Position numbers and translations under genes: made by a program | Notes under the pieces: model-generated | What the model saw: only the letters and a program-made list of their open reading frames with translations | Told to the model about the DNA's origin: nothing | Database searches by the model: none | NCBI RefSeq assembly: GCF_000156375.1 | Contig: NZ_DS996359.1 | Coordinates: forward strand, 117,065-181,064 | Direction: 5' to 3' | DNA: 64,000 bases | Origin: Desulfovibrio piger ATCC 29098 | Lineage (GTDB): Bacteria > Desulfobacterota > Desulfovibrionia > Desulfovibrionales > Desulfovibrionaceae | Shown: one piece after another, positions 32,398 to 41,041 of the stretch | Numbering within the stretch: position 1 is the first letter of the stretch | How the letters are laid out: every line of letters starts with the position of its first letter

Positions 32398-33960
32398 CTA
32401 GCGGGCGCTCAGTTCCTGACCGTCCCACACCTGTTCGGCCTTGGGCAGCACGGGCAGGAGCCGCGTCCAGGGATGCTGCTGCAGGAAATCGGCATCCTGC
32501 TGCAGCTTGCGGCTCATGTTCAGGATGGGCGGCACGATCTGCTTGATGTCCCCGGCCAGGGCGGGGCTGATGCTGTAACCGGTGGCCTGTTCGGCCAGGG
32601 CCACGGCCTTGTGGCTGAACTCCATGGAGCTCATGAGGGTGTCCAGGGCCTTGGCGGGGTTATGGAAGCCCACGCTGTTCTCGGCGGACACGTAGTCCCA
32701 GTAGAGCTGGCCCTTGCGGACCATCTCGCGGGCCTCGGCCATCAGGCTGTCATAGTTGGCGGCGCGCTGTTCGGCGGGCACCGCGTTGGCCAGGCGCACG
32801 GCCTCGTGGGCGCGCACGGATTCTTCCTGGGCCTTGAGCAGCTGCGTGAAGGTCTTTTCCTGGGTGTAGAGCACGCGGCCGCGCAGGTAATCGGCGGTCT
32901 TGTCGGCATGGCACTGGCGGCAGGCGCGCAGCTCGGGATCCTTGAGGGGCGAGGTCATCCAGTGGCTGGAGACCTTCTTGCCGTCCACGCGCTGGTAGGG
33001 CATGTGGCAGTCCGCGCAGGAGACGCCGGCGGCGCCGTGGGTGCCGTCGATGAAGGTCTCGTACTCGGGATGCTGCATCTTGATCATGGGCACCTTGGAG
33101 GCCGCATGCACCCAGTCGGTGAAGGGCGCGCTGCTGCCGTCGGCCTGCTTGGGACCGTGGCTCTTGTAGTATTCATACATGTCGCCGGGGCCGAAGCCAT
33201 TGTCCCAGGGGAAGACGGGACGGCCCGCGGGCCCGTTGTCCTTGTGGGTGAAGTAGTATTCCACATGGCACTGGGCGCAGACCAGGGTGCGCTTTTCGTT
33301 GCGGGAGAGCTTGTTCCAGTCCTTGCCGGAACGCTTCAGCCAGTCCTTGAGCGGTTCGGAGTAGGGGCGCAGCTCCATGGTGGCCGGATCGTGGCAGTTG
33401 CTGCAGCCGATGGTCTCGTCCATCTCGCTGATGGCGTCCTTGCCGCGGAAGGTGTTGACGTCCTTGCTCCAGAAGGCGTCACCGTACTTGCCGACCCATT
33501 CCATCATCTTGGGGGTCTTGCAGTTCCAGCAGGTGGCGGGCAGGCCGCCCTTTTCCCCGTAGCGGTTGATGCGGTCGATGTTGACGAAGTCCTTGACGGC
33601 ATAGGTATGGCCGCGGGCCTCGTTGTATTCGTACATGAAGGGATAGCCCAGCCAGAGGTTCTTCAGGTAGGGCTGGGCGTGCTTGTAGCCCTTGGGCAGG
33701 GGATTCACGTCGTCGTTCTTGTGGAACGGCACCGAACCCTTGTACTCGGTCATGACGGACGTCTCGTTGTTTTTCTGGTACGAGGCGTACTGATGCGGGA
33801 AGGCCTCCTTGTAGGCCGAGATGCGGGTCTCGCCCGCGGGCAGGCCGGTCTTGTATTCCGGGGCCTTCAGTTCGGTGTCCACGTCCTGGCAGCCGCCCAG
33901 CAGGGGCAGTGCCAGCAGGGCCGCGGCCGCAAGGGTGAGGCCGAAGAGTCGATTAGTCAT
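32398..33960 (-). CDS. nrfA: Pentaheme nitrite reductase catalytic subunit NrfA
   Basis: NrfA (520 aa) reduces nitrite to ammonium with six electrons in the periplasm. The five heme sites are CWNCK (the lysine-ligated catalytic heme), CSNCH, CAQCH, CADCH and CRQCH. The signal peptide ends in LLGGC at Cys24, so the enzyme is a lipoprotein, as known for desulfovibrios. The true start is the ATG at 33960, inside the last codons of nrfH; the open frame further upstream is a shadow of nrfH. AAGGA lies nine bases before the start. Confidence 0.96.
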   Translation of the reverse strand: MTNRLFGLTLAAAALLALPLLGGCQDVDTELKAPEYKTGLPAGETRISAYKEAFPHQYASYQKNNETSVMTEYKGSVPFHKNDDVNPLPKGYKHAQPYLKNLWLGYPFMYEYNEARGHTYAVKDFVNIDRINRYGEKGGLPATCWNCKTPKMMEWVGKYGDAFWSKDVNTFRGKDAISEMDETIGCSNCHDPATMELRPYSEPLKDWLKRSGKDWNKLSRNEKRTLVCAQCHVEYYFTHKDNGPAGRPVFPWDNGFGPGDMYEYYKSHGPKQADGSSAPFTDWVHAASKVPMIKMQHPEYETFIDGTHGAAGVSCADCHMPYQRVDGKKVSSHWMTSPLKDPELRACRQCHADKTADYLRGRVLYTQEKTFTQLLKAQEESVRAHEAVRLANAVPAEQRAANYDSLMAEAREMVRKGQLYWDYVSAENSVGFHNPAKALDTLMSSMEFSHKAVALAEQATGYSISPALAGDIKQIVPPILNMSRKLQQDADFLQQHPWTRLLPVLPKAEQVWDGQELSAR

Positions 33961-34420
33961 AAGCAACCGTCCTTGTGCTGATGGGCTTGTGGCGCATGTG
34001 GGCCATATTGCGGTGGCAGTCCACGCAATAGGGCTTGGCATCCATGCTGGCGACTTCGCTGTTGGTGGCAAAGTGGCAGGCCTTGCAGTTTTCGTTGACC
34101 ACGTCGCGGGTGCGCGCGCTGAGCGGGCGGGGGATGTCCTTGCCGGACACGTTGCCCATGAAGTCGCGCAGCCCTTCCTGTGCCTTGAACGGCAGCTTGG
34201 CCAGCAGGTTGTGCGGGGCGTGGCATTCGTTGCAGGCGAGCTTGGCATGCGTGGACAGCTTGTGCGTCACGGCGGCCTCCTGCATGATGTGGCAGCTGGC
34301 GCAGAACGGACGCTGGTCCGTCGAGACCATGGCAAAAGCCATCACGGCCAGCAGTGCCGCGCCCGCTGCCAGACCACCCAGAAAGACTTTGAGCCAGGGT
34401 CCTGTGCGGGGTGTACCCAT
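33953..34420 (-). CDS. nrfH: Tetraheme quinol dehydrogenase subunit NrfH
   Basis: NrfH (155 aa) anchors NrfA to the membrane and passes electrons from menaquinol. One membrane helix (about residues 9-30, VFLGGLAAGAALLAVMAFAM) is followed by four heme motifs: CASCH, CNECH, CKACH and CVDCH. It is a NapC/NirT family member. The ATG at 34420 has AAGGAGG five bases upstream. It overlaps nrfA by eight bases. A sigma-54 promoter sequence lies about 100 bases upstream. Confidence 0.96.
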   Translation of the reverse strand: MGTPRTGPWLKVFLGGLAAGAALLAVMAFAMVSTDQRPFCASCHIMQEAAVTHKLSTHAKLACNECHAPHNLLAKLPFKAQEGLRDFMGNVSGKDIPRPLSARTRDVVNENCKACHFATNSEVASMDAKPYCVDCHRNMAHMRHKPISTRTVAYD

Positions 34421-34521
34421 AAAGAGCCTCCTTCGTTGATATCGTCGCCTGTCCCGCACCAAGGGGCAGGTGTGACGATCTGAGCATGACGCCGGTCCCC
34501 TCCGGCGTTTGTTCCAAAAAG

Positions 34522-34537
34522 AGCAAGGGGCGTGCCA
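34522..34537 (-). promoter_or_regulatory. Sigma-54 promoter of nrfHA
   Basis: On the - strand the sequence reads TGGCACG, CCCC, TTGCT, a full match to the sigma-54 -24/-12 consensus with correct spacing. It points at nrfH, and a sigma-54 activator gene is two genes away on the other side. Confidence 0.85.
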
Positions 34538-34546
34538 GTCTGGACG

Positions 34547-34566
34547 AATGTGAGCATATTCACATT
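34547..34566. promoter_or_regulatory. CRP/FNR-type palindrome in the nrfH-kinase gap
   Basis: AATGTGA, six bases, TCACATT is a perfect inverted repeat of the TGTGA-N6-TCACA type bound by CRP/FNR-superfamily regulators. It lies just upstream of the sigma-54 promoter and about 170 bases before the kinase gene. Confidence 0.5.
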
Positions 34567-34648
34567 TTTCCTTGTCTTATCAGTGTATTATTGAATGAGT
34601 CGTCGTTATGGCCCTGGCGGGGCTCTTGTGATTTTCAGAAAAAAAAGA

Positions 34649-34668
34649 CAGATTTTCCGAAAAATCTG
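34649..34668. promoter_or_regulatory. Candidate enhancer for the sigma-54 activator
   Basis: CAGATTTT, CCGA, AAAATCTG is a perfect 8-4-8 palindrome about 145 bases upstream of the expected nrfHA transcription start. That is a usual distance for an NtrC-type activator site. Confidence 0.5.
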
Positions 34669-34733
34669 ACAACTCCGGCCCTGTTTTCGCCGCCGGGAAC
34701 ACCGGCGTGTCCGGACGGGCCGACGGAGGAAGC

Positions 34734-37073
34734 ATGTCCGACCCCGTGCGAGTCCCGCCCTCCGGCGGGCCCGGGCACTGGCGGCGCTGGCTGTTGCCCG
34801 TGCTGGCCAGTGTCGCCTGGCTGGTCCTGACCTTTTTCCTGTACCGCCATGCCGTGCAGGGCGAGCAGGCCCACCTGCTGGAACTTTGCCATACCCGGCT
34901 GGCGGCCACGGCCCATCAACTCATGGATGCCCGTGACTGGAACGCGGGCCATGGCGGCGTCTATGTGCCCCTGAGCGCTTATGGCGAGCCCAATCCCTGG
35001 CTGCCGGAAAAGGACAGGACCCTGCAGACCGCCGACGGGCGGACGCTGGTGCTCATGAACCCCGCCTACATGAGCCGCCAGATGGCCGAACGCCTCACCG
35101 AGCCCGGTTTCCGTCTGGCCATCGTGGGCCAGGATCCCCTGCGTCCGGGCAACCGGGCCGACGACTGGGAACGGCGGATACTGGCCACGGCCACGCAGGG
35201 CGGGCAGGTCTTCTTCAGCGGGGAGGATTGTCTGCCGCAGGGCCGCCTGCGCCTGCTCAGGACGCTGGCCGCACAGGAAAGCTGCCTGCGCTGTCATCAG
35301 AGCCACAGGGAAGGGGACATGCTGGGCGGCATCAGCATCAGCATGGATGCCGCCGCCTATGTGCACGATCTGGAGCGGAAGCAGCGTGAGCTGGGCCTGC
35401 TCTATGGCCTGCTGGCCCTGACCGGGGTGCTGGCCGTGGGCGGCATCACCAGCAACCTGACCCTGCGGCGCCTGCAGGCCGAAGAGAAGAGCCGCCTCAA
35501 GAGCGCCTTCATGGGGCGCCTCAGCCACGACATGCGTACCCCGCTGGCGGCCATGCTGGGCATGAGCGATCTGCTCGACCGCCGGGACTGCGGGCCGGAG
35601 CAGCGGCATACGGCCCTGTCCTATCTGCGCCGGGCCTGCGGGGCCCTGCTGGAGATGGTGGACGACATCACCGACCACGCCTCGCTGGAGCAGGGAGAAG
35701 TGCGCCTGCGCTGCCGGACCTTCGATCTGCCCGCCTGTTTGCGGGCCTGTGCCGACCTGTACAGACCGGCGGCGGAGGCCAAGGGGCTGGAGCTGCAGCT
35801 GCATCTGGCGCCGCAGCTGCCCCGGCAGGTCTCCGGGGACAGCTTCCGCCTGCGGCAGGCCCTGGGCAATCTGGTGAGCAATGCCGTCAAATTCACGGAA
35901 CAGGGCCGCATAGACGTGACGGCGGGCGGGGAGCGTCTGGCCTCCGGTGTCTTCCTGTTGCGGTTGGACGTCCGGGACAGCGGGCCCGGGCTGGAGCCCG
36001 GCGAGGAAAAGGCGGTCTTTGAGAGCTTTCACCGGGGCAGTGCCGCCGGCGGCAAGCCGGGCACCGGTCTGGGCCTGAACATCGTGCGCACCATCGCCCG
36101 CCGTATGGGCGGAGACGTGCTGGTGCGCTCCTGCCCCGGACAGGGTTGCACGTTCACGCTGGAAGTACGGCTGGCGATGGCGGCCGGCGGCCCCGGGGCG
36201 AAGTCCGGGACTCCGTGCCCGGCGGAAAAGGACGCCGAGGCTCCGGCCCCTGCGGCGGGCCCCTTGCAGGGCCTGCGCGTGCTGGTGGCCGAGGATGACG
36301 CCGCGGGCCGTTATCTGCTCGAGGTGCGCTTGCGGGAACAGGGCTGCACCGTGGGGCTGGCCGCTGACGGGGAACAGGTGCTGGACATGCTGGCCGCCCC
36401 GTGGGACGTCATCCTGCTGGATGCCGGCATGCCCCGCATGGACGGCCTGACCGTGCTGGAGCGCGTCCGTGCCGGACGGAGCGCCGCGCCCCGGCAGCAG
36501 GCGGTGATCGTCCATTCCGCCGGTCTGTCCCCTGATGAGGAGGCGCACTTCCGCTCCTTGGGAGTGCGGGCCCTGCTGGACAAGCCGGTGCCCCCGGCCA
36601 TGTTGCTGGCTGCGTTGCGGGATGTGCCCCGCGGCAGCTCCGGCGGCGGGCAGCAGGAGCCGCCGGTGCCCTGTGGCGCGGAGGAGACCGCTCCCGTCAT
36701 CTGGGACAGGGCGGCCGCGCTGGCGGCCACGGAGCAGGACGAAGAGCTGTTGCGTACCTTGGTCACGGCCTTGCGGGACGACTTGCCGCGGCTGCAAGCG
36801 GGCCTGGAAGCTGCCCGGGAACTGGCCGCCGATCCCGCGGCCCCGGCGGCCCATACGGCGGAGGCCCTGCGCCGGGCGGCCCATGCCCTGAAGAATTCCG
36901 CGGCCACGCTCTGTTTTGAGGAGCTACGTCTCAGGGCGGCGGCCCTGGAACAGGCGGCACGGCAGGCGCCGGCGAGCACGCCGGAGAAGGCGGAAGAGCT
37001 GGCACCTTTGGCGGCGGCCTGTGCCGAGGCCCTGGCGCGTGCCGAAGAAGTCCTGCGGCGGGGAGACGTCTGA
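34734..37073 (+). CDS. Heme-binding hybrid histidine kinase
   Basis: This membrane sensor kinase (779 aa) has TM1 at about 20-37 and a periplasmic Tll0287/DUF3365-like sensor with a c-type heme motif CLRCH at 184-188. TM2 is at about 220-238. HisKA follows with the phospho-His at 265 (LSHDMRTPL), then HATPase (NLVSNAVKF, DSGPGL, GTGLGL). A receiver has Asp563 (LLDAGMP), and a C-terminal Hpt domain has His717 (AHALKNS). ATG at 34734 has GGAGGA upstream. Divergent from nrfHA and followed by a sigma-54 response regulator, it is probably a nitrite or redox sensor for that operon. Confidence 0.92.
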   Translation: MSDPVRVPPSGGPGHWRRWLLPVLASVAWLVLTFFLYRHAVQGEQAHLLELCHTRLAATAHQLMDARDWNAGHGGVYVPLSAYGEPNPWLPEKDRTLQTADGRTLVLMNPAYMSRQMAERLTEPGFRLAIVGQDPLRPGNRADDWERRILATATQGGQVFFSGEDCLPQGRLRLLRTLAAQESCLRCHQSHREGDMLGGISISMDAAAYVHDLERKQRELGLLYGLLALTGVLAVGGITSNLTLRRLQAEEKSRLKSAFMGRLSHDMRTPLAAMLGMSDLLDRRDCGPEQRHTALSYLRRACGALLEMVDDITDHASLEQGEVRLRCRTFDLPACLRACADLYRPAAEAKGLELQLHLAPQLPRQVSGDSFRLRQALGNLVSNAVKFTEQGRIDVTAGGERLASGVFLLRLDVRDSGPGLEPGEEKAVFESFHRGSAAGGKPGTGLGLNIVRTIARRMGGDVLVRSCPGQGCTFTLEVRLAMAAGGPGAKSGTPCPAEKDAEAPAPAAGPLQGLRVLVAEDDAAGRYLLEVRLREQGCTVGLAADGEQVLDMLAAPWDVILLDAGMPRMDGLTVLERVRAGRSAAPRQQAVIVHSAGLSPDEEAHFRSLGVRALLDKPVPPAMLLAALRDVPRGSSGGGQQEPPVPCGAEETAPVIWDRAAALAATEQDEELLRTLVTALRDDLPRLQAGLEAARELAADPAAPAAHTAEALRRAAHALKNSAATLCFEELRLRAAALEQAARQAPASTPEKAEELAPLAAACAEALARAEEVLRRGDV

Positions 37074-37346
37074 TGCCGGTGTCTTTGCGGTGGACGCTCC
37101 CCCGTGCGGGAAGCGTGACGGGCAGGGAAAGGCTCCGGGCCGTACTGCCGCTTGCCGGGGGCGCTGGAGCGCGCACCAGCCGCAGGAAGGCCGACGGCAG
37201 CCAGAAATGCTTTTGTATTTGGCCCATCAGCCGGAGAGCGCAGGAAAAAGAGAACGATATGCCGGGCAGCAGGCGCGCCCCTGTGCCGTGCCCGGGAATG
37301 GCCACAGGGGAGGCTCCGGGACACAGGCCCGGGCAGGGAGGCGAGG

Positions 37347-38792
37347 ATGGCCCGTGTGCTGGTAGTGGATGACGAGAACCTGATGCGCACCATGGTGGAG
37401 GTGGCCTGCCGCCGTCTGGGGCACGAGGCCCTGTGCGCGGCCACGCTGGCGGAAGGGCGGCGTCTGGCGGCCGCGGGCGTGGACGTCATCCTTCTGGACA
37501 TGCTTTTGCCCGACGGCAATGGTCTGGATGCGCAGCAGGAGCTGGCGGCCCTGCCCGATGCGCCGGACATCGTGGTCATCACGGGCCACGGCGACGGCGA
37601 TGCGGCGGAAAAGGCCCTGCGCGGCGGTGTCTGGGATTTCCTCATGAAGCCCGTGCGGGTGCGCGATGTGGAAGAGACCCTGAGCCATGTGCTGGAGGCC
37701 CGTGACAGACGGCGCTCGCGCCGGGGCCTGGAACTGGAGCCGGGGCAGGTGGCGGGGAGCGGCCCGGCCATGCAGGCGGCGCTGGCCCAGCTGGAACAGG
37801 CGGCGCACAGCGACGTCAATGTCCTGCTGCTGGGCGAGACCGGCGTGGGCAAGGAGCTGTTCGCCCGCACCCTGTACCGCAACAGCCACCGGGCCTCGCG
37901 GCCTTTCGTGGCCGTGGACTGCGCCTCGTTGCCGGAAACGCTGGTGGAGAGCCATCTGTTCGGCCATGCCCGGGGGGCCTTCACCGGTGCGGAGCGGGCC
38001 AGCGAGGGCCTGCTGCGGGCGGCGCATCAGGGCACGCTCTTCCTGGACGAGGTGGGCGACCTGCCGCAGGGCATACAGGGGGCTTTTTTGCGGGCGCTGG
38101 AATTGCGCCGCTTCCGTCCCGTGGGCGAGGTGCGCGAGGTGGAGAGCGATTTTCGCCTGGTGGCGGCCACCAATCAGGATCTGGAAGCCATGAGCGAGGA
38201 CGGGCGCTTCCGCAAGGATCTGCTCTACCGCCTGCAGGGCATGACCATCGTGATCCCGCCCCTGCGCCGGCGCCGGGACGAGATACCCCTGCTGGCACGG
38301 CAGGCGGTCATCCGCTGCTGTCGCCGCAACGGTATGGAGGAGAAGGAGCTTTCCCCCCTGTTGCTGGAGATGCTGGACGAATACGACTGGCCGGGCAATG
38401 TGCGCGAGCTGTTCCACACGCTGGAGCGGGCCTGTCTTGCGGCGGAACATGCGCCCCTGCTGCTGCCCGCGCACCTGACCACCGGCCTGCGTGTGGCTGT
38501 GGCCCGCAGCCGGGCCGGACAGGGACGCGGCACGGGCGACGGGCCCGGCGGCAGGGAGGCCTGCCTCCCGCTGGCCGATGCCGGGGCCCGGGCCTGTAGC
38601 GCGCCTGTCCTCCCCCCCATGCCGGAGGAGGGGCAGTCCTTCCCGTCATTGCGCAGCTGGCGGCATGAGGCGGAGCGGCACTACGTGGCCCAGGTACGGG
38701 CGCTGTGCGGCGATGATGCCCGGGCGGCGGCACGCATGGCCGGGGTCTCCCGCGGACACTGGTACGAACTGCTGAAAAAATACGGCTTCTAG
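37347..38792 (+). CDS. Sigma-54-dependent response regulator (NrfR-like)
   Basis: This NtrC-family activator (481 aa) has a receiver domain with Asp51 (VILLDMLLP), an AAA+ domain with Walker A GETGVGKE (163-170), the sigma-54-contacting loop GAFTGA (210-215) and an arginine-rich C-terminal part of the AAA domain. A variable Gly/Pro linker leads to a Fis-type HTH (AARMAGVSRGHWYELLKK). The start at 37347 follows GGAGGCGAGG. From memory, D. vulgaris has a similar regulator (NrfR) of nrfHA; the sigma-54 promoter before nrfH fits that. Confidence 0.93.
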   Translation: MARVLVVDDENLMRTMVEVACRRLGHEALCAATLAEGRRLAAAGVDVILLDMLLPDGNGLDAQQELAALPDAPDIVVITGHGDGDAAEKALRGGVWDFLMKPVRVRDVEETLSHVLEARDRRRSRRGLELEPGQVAGSGPAMQAALAQLEQAAHSDVNVLLLGETGVGKELFARTLYRNSHRASRPFVAVDCASLPETLVESHLFGHARGAFTGAERASEGLLRAAHQGTLFLDEVGDLPQGIQGAFLRALELRRFRPVGEVREVESDFRLVAATNQDLEAMSEDGRFRKDLLYRLQGMTIVIPPLRRRRDEIPLLARQAVIRCCRRNGMEEKELSPLLLEMLDEYDWPGNVRELFHTLERACLAAEHAPLLLPAHLTTGLRVAVARSRAGQGRGTGDGPGGREACLPLADAGARACSAPVLPPMPEEGQSFPSLRSWRHEAERHYVAQVRALCGDDARAAARMAGVSRGHWYELLKKYGF

Positions 38793-38902
38793 GCCCGCAG
38801 GGTGCTGCCTGAAAAGGGCGCAAAGGCTTGCGGCAGGCCGGGAAAGCGGATACAAGGGGAGAAGGGACATTTCCCAGCTTTGTGAGAAAGGATTACCTAG
38901 GC

Positions 38903-39163
38903 ATGAGCAATCCCATTACCGTGAAAGGCTATGTCTGTTCTGTGCCCCGTGCCGCCGACGCGCGGCAGGCCAGTGTGGCTGTGGTGCAGGACGATGTGGA
39001 ATATCGCATCATCCCTCGTGGCGCCGGTGCCGATCTGGCCGACGAGGTGAGCGCCCTGGTGGAAGTGACCGGCCTGCTGGAGCAGGTGGACGAGGTCAAC
39101 TACATCCAGGTCCGCGGCTATACGCTGGTGGACGATACTTCTTCCTGGGACGACGACGAATAG
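38903..39163 (+). CDS. Small acidic protein of unknown function
   Basis: This 86-aa protein looks like a small beta-rich domain, with alternating segments such as VKGYVCSVPR, VEYRIIPRG and VNYIQVRGY. It ends in an acidic tail (SSWDDDE). No signal peptide or metal motif is seen. The ATG at 38903 has a weak ribosome binding site (AAGGA about nine bases farther up). The function is not recognised. Confidence 0.7.
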   Translation: MSNPITVKGYVCSVPRAADARQASVAVVQDDVEYRIIPRGAGADLADEVSALVEVTGLLEQVDEVNYIQVRGYTLVDDTSSWDDDE

Positions 39164-39324
39164 CGCTTTCACGGAACGCTCGCCGGGCCGGTGCTGACCG
39201 ACGGCGGGCGTTGCCGCGCTGTTTCCCGGTTACCGCAGGACGGCCTGGCCGTCATGTCCGCTGCACGTCAGGCGTGCGGGTCTGGACGTGCGTCCCCGGG
39301 AACGTCCCTTGTATTGTTATATAA

Positions 39325-39410
39325 GGCGAGGCATGCCGCATGCCCCGCCTGTTTCCGCGCGATATGCGAAGACGGCGGGAACGCGTGATGCGTTCCCGCC
39401 GTCTTTTTTT
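39325..39410 (+). ncRNA. Candidate small RNA ending in a strong terminator
   Basis: An AT-rich TTATATA box at about 39317-39323 is followed by a hairpin (GGCATGC / GCATGCC, 39330-39344). A 16-bp perfect terminator stem at 39369-39405 with a T-run comes next. No open frame is present. The terminator could simply serve the 86-aa gene, 200 bases upstream. Confidence 0.3.
39369..39410 (+). terminator. Strong Rho-independent terminator
   Basis: AAGACGGCGGGAACGC pairs perfectly with its complement around GTGAT and is followed by seven T residues. Confidence 0.85.
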
Positions 39411-39492
39411 ATGGGCGTCAGTCCGTTGGGCGCCACGGCCCGGAACCAAAGACCACCCGCATGGCGGGTGGCCCTGATGTCTCAAATATCCC

Positions 39493-40947
39493 CTAGCGGC
39501 GGCGGATCACGGCCGGCAGGGCAAAGTACAGGCGCGCGGCCAGATCGAAGCAGGCCCCGGGCAGATGGCTGGCCCACCAGAAAAGGCGGTATTTGCGCGA
39601 CTCGTCACGCCAGGGCCCGATGACGGCGCGGGCCTCGCTGCCGCGTCCTTCGCGCCACAGGCTCACGGCCTTCTGGAAGGCGGCGCGGCGCGTCAGCAGG
39701 CTGACGAGCTCGGGATGCGCCGCATCATAGCCGGGCCAGAGGCGGCGGTGTTTTTCCAGGATGTACAGGGTCTCGTCCGCGAACTGGCCGAATTTGCGGA
39801 AGGTGGTGTTGTTGCCGTGTACCCGCCACAGGGTCAGGGGCGCGTCCACATGGTCCAGTTCCCAGTCGTGGGCCACGCGGTAGAAAATGTCGGCTTCCTC
39901 GCAGACGTTGAGGCTCTCGTCGAACCAGACCGGCGCGCCGCCCTCCCGGGCGGGCGGACAGACCACGCTGTCCAGGGCCGCGCGGGAAAGCATGGCCGAG
40001 GACATGGAGATCCACTGCCGTTCCATGAGGGCGGCAAAGGCCTTGCCGCGCTGGGGGCGGGATTCGGCGAACAGGCGCTTTAGCACATGCTTGCCGTCGA
40101 AGATCTCGGTATCGGTGCAGACCAGGCCCACATGCGGATCGGCTTCGAAGCAGGCCACCTGACGGGCCAGCTTTTCGGGCCGCCACAGGTCGTCGCAGTC
40201 CAGAAAGGCCACATAGCGCCCCTGGCTTTGGGCGATGGCCAGGTTGCGGGCCGCGCCCAGGGGCACGGTCTCTTCACCGCGAAAGTAGCGCAGGCGCCCG
40301 GCCAGCCCGGCATGGCCCCGGGCTATCTGCGGGCTGCTGTCCGTGGAGCCGTTGTCCCAGAAGATGACCTCGAAATCGGTGAAGGTCTGGGCGGCCAGGC
40401 TGTCCAGGGTCTCCTGCAAATGTTCGGAGCTGTTCAGGCAGTTCATGATGACGGAGACCACGGGGGCCTCGGACGTGGGGACATGATGCATGGATGTACC
40501 TCGGGATGACGGGGACGACAGGTTCATGGCGCGCATGGGCCGGAAGACCCAGAGACGGCACAGCAGATAGAGGAAGAGCGGGGCCGCCAGGGAGGCGGCG
40601 GGCAGGGCCAGGCCGTGGGGGACGCCGCACCAGCCCAGCCCCCGGGCGAACAGCTCGCCCAGCCAGAGGCCCGCGCCCTGCACCAGGGCGAAGCGGGGCA
40701 GCATGCGGGCGTGGTCGCCGCGCCTGATGCCGAACGTCCAGAAGCAATGCCCCGCATAGGCGGCCAGCAGGGCCAGCAGCCCGGCAAGGGCCTGGGCCGC
40801 CGGAGCGGGCCAGTGCGCACCGCGGACGAGCAGATGCGCGGCCCAGAGATAGCAGAGGGTGGCGGTGCTGCCCACCATGCCGAAACGGAGCAGGGGACGG
40901 GACAGCAGGCTGCGGGCAAAGGCCGTGGTCTCGGACAGTATGGTCAT
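39493..40947 (-). CDS. GtrA-like / GT2 glycosyltransferase fusion
   Basis: One 484-aa frame joins two proteins that are usually separate. Residues 1-140 are a four-helix GtrA-type membrane domain (ending LYLLCRLWVFRP), which moves polyprenyl-linked sugars. Residues about 158 onward are a family 2 glycosyltransferase (VSVIMNCLNSSEHL, FWDNGSTDSS and the DxD-like FLDCDDLWRPEK). The start chosen is ATG at 40947, with a weak ribosome binding site. An internal ATG at 40491, preceded by GAGG, could also make the GT2 part alone. It lies downstream of a DegT aminotransferase and is probably for surface glycan assembly. Confidence 0.85.
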   Translation of the reverse strand: MTILSETTAFARSLLSRPLLRFGMVGSTATLCYLWAAHLLVRGAHWPAPAAQALAGLLALLAAYAGHCFWTFGIRRGDHARMLPRFALVQGAGLWLGELFARGLGWCGVPHGLALPAASLAAPLFLYLLCRLWVFRPMRAMNLSSPSSRGTSMHHVPTSEAPVVSVIMNCLNSSEHLQETLDSLAAQTFTDFEVIFWDNGSTDSSPQIARGHAGLAGRLRYFRGEETVPLGAARNLAIAQSQGRYVAFLDCDDLWRPEKLARQVACFEADPHVGLVCTDTEIFDGKHVLKRLFAESRPQRGKAFAALMERQWISMSSAMLSRAALDSVVCPPAREGGAPVWFDESLNVCEEADIFYRVAHDWELDHVDAPLTLWRVHGNNTTFRKFGQFADETLYILEKHRRLWPGYDAAHPELVSLLTRRAAFQKAVSLWREGRGSEARAVIGPWRDESRKYRLFWWASHLPGACFDLAARLYFALPAVIRRR

Positions 40948-41005
40948 GGCATGTTCGGGATGGCATGCGCCGGGCATGGCCCTGTACCGGCGGGACGCCG
41001 GACGT

Positions 41006-41030
41006 ACGGAGCCGCCTGCGGCGGCTCCGT
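41006..41030. other. Hairpin between aminotransferase and glycosyltransferase genes
   Basis: ACGGAGCCGCC and GGCGGCTCCGT pair perfectly around TGC. There is no T-run on either side, so it may be an mRNA-stability or partial-stop element. Confidence 0.45.
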
Positions 41031-41041
41031 AGCGGGAAAGG

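Noticed and set aside
33961-34248. N-terminal extension of the nrfA frame
   Set aside because: It overlaps nrfH in another frame; the signal peptide and ribosome binding site place the start at 33960.
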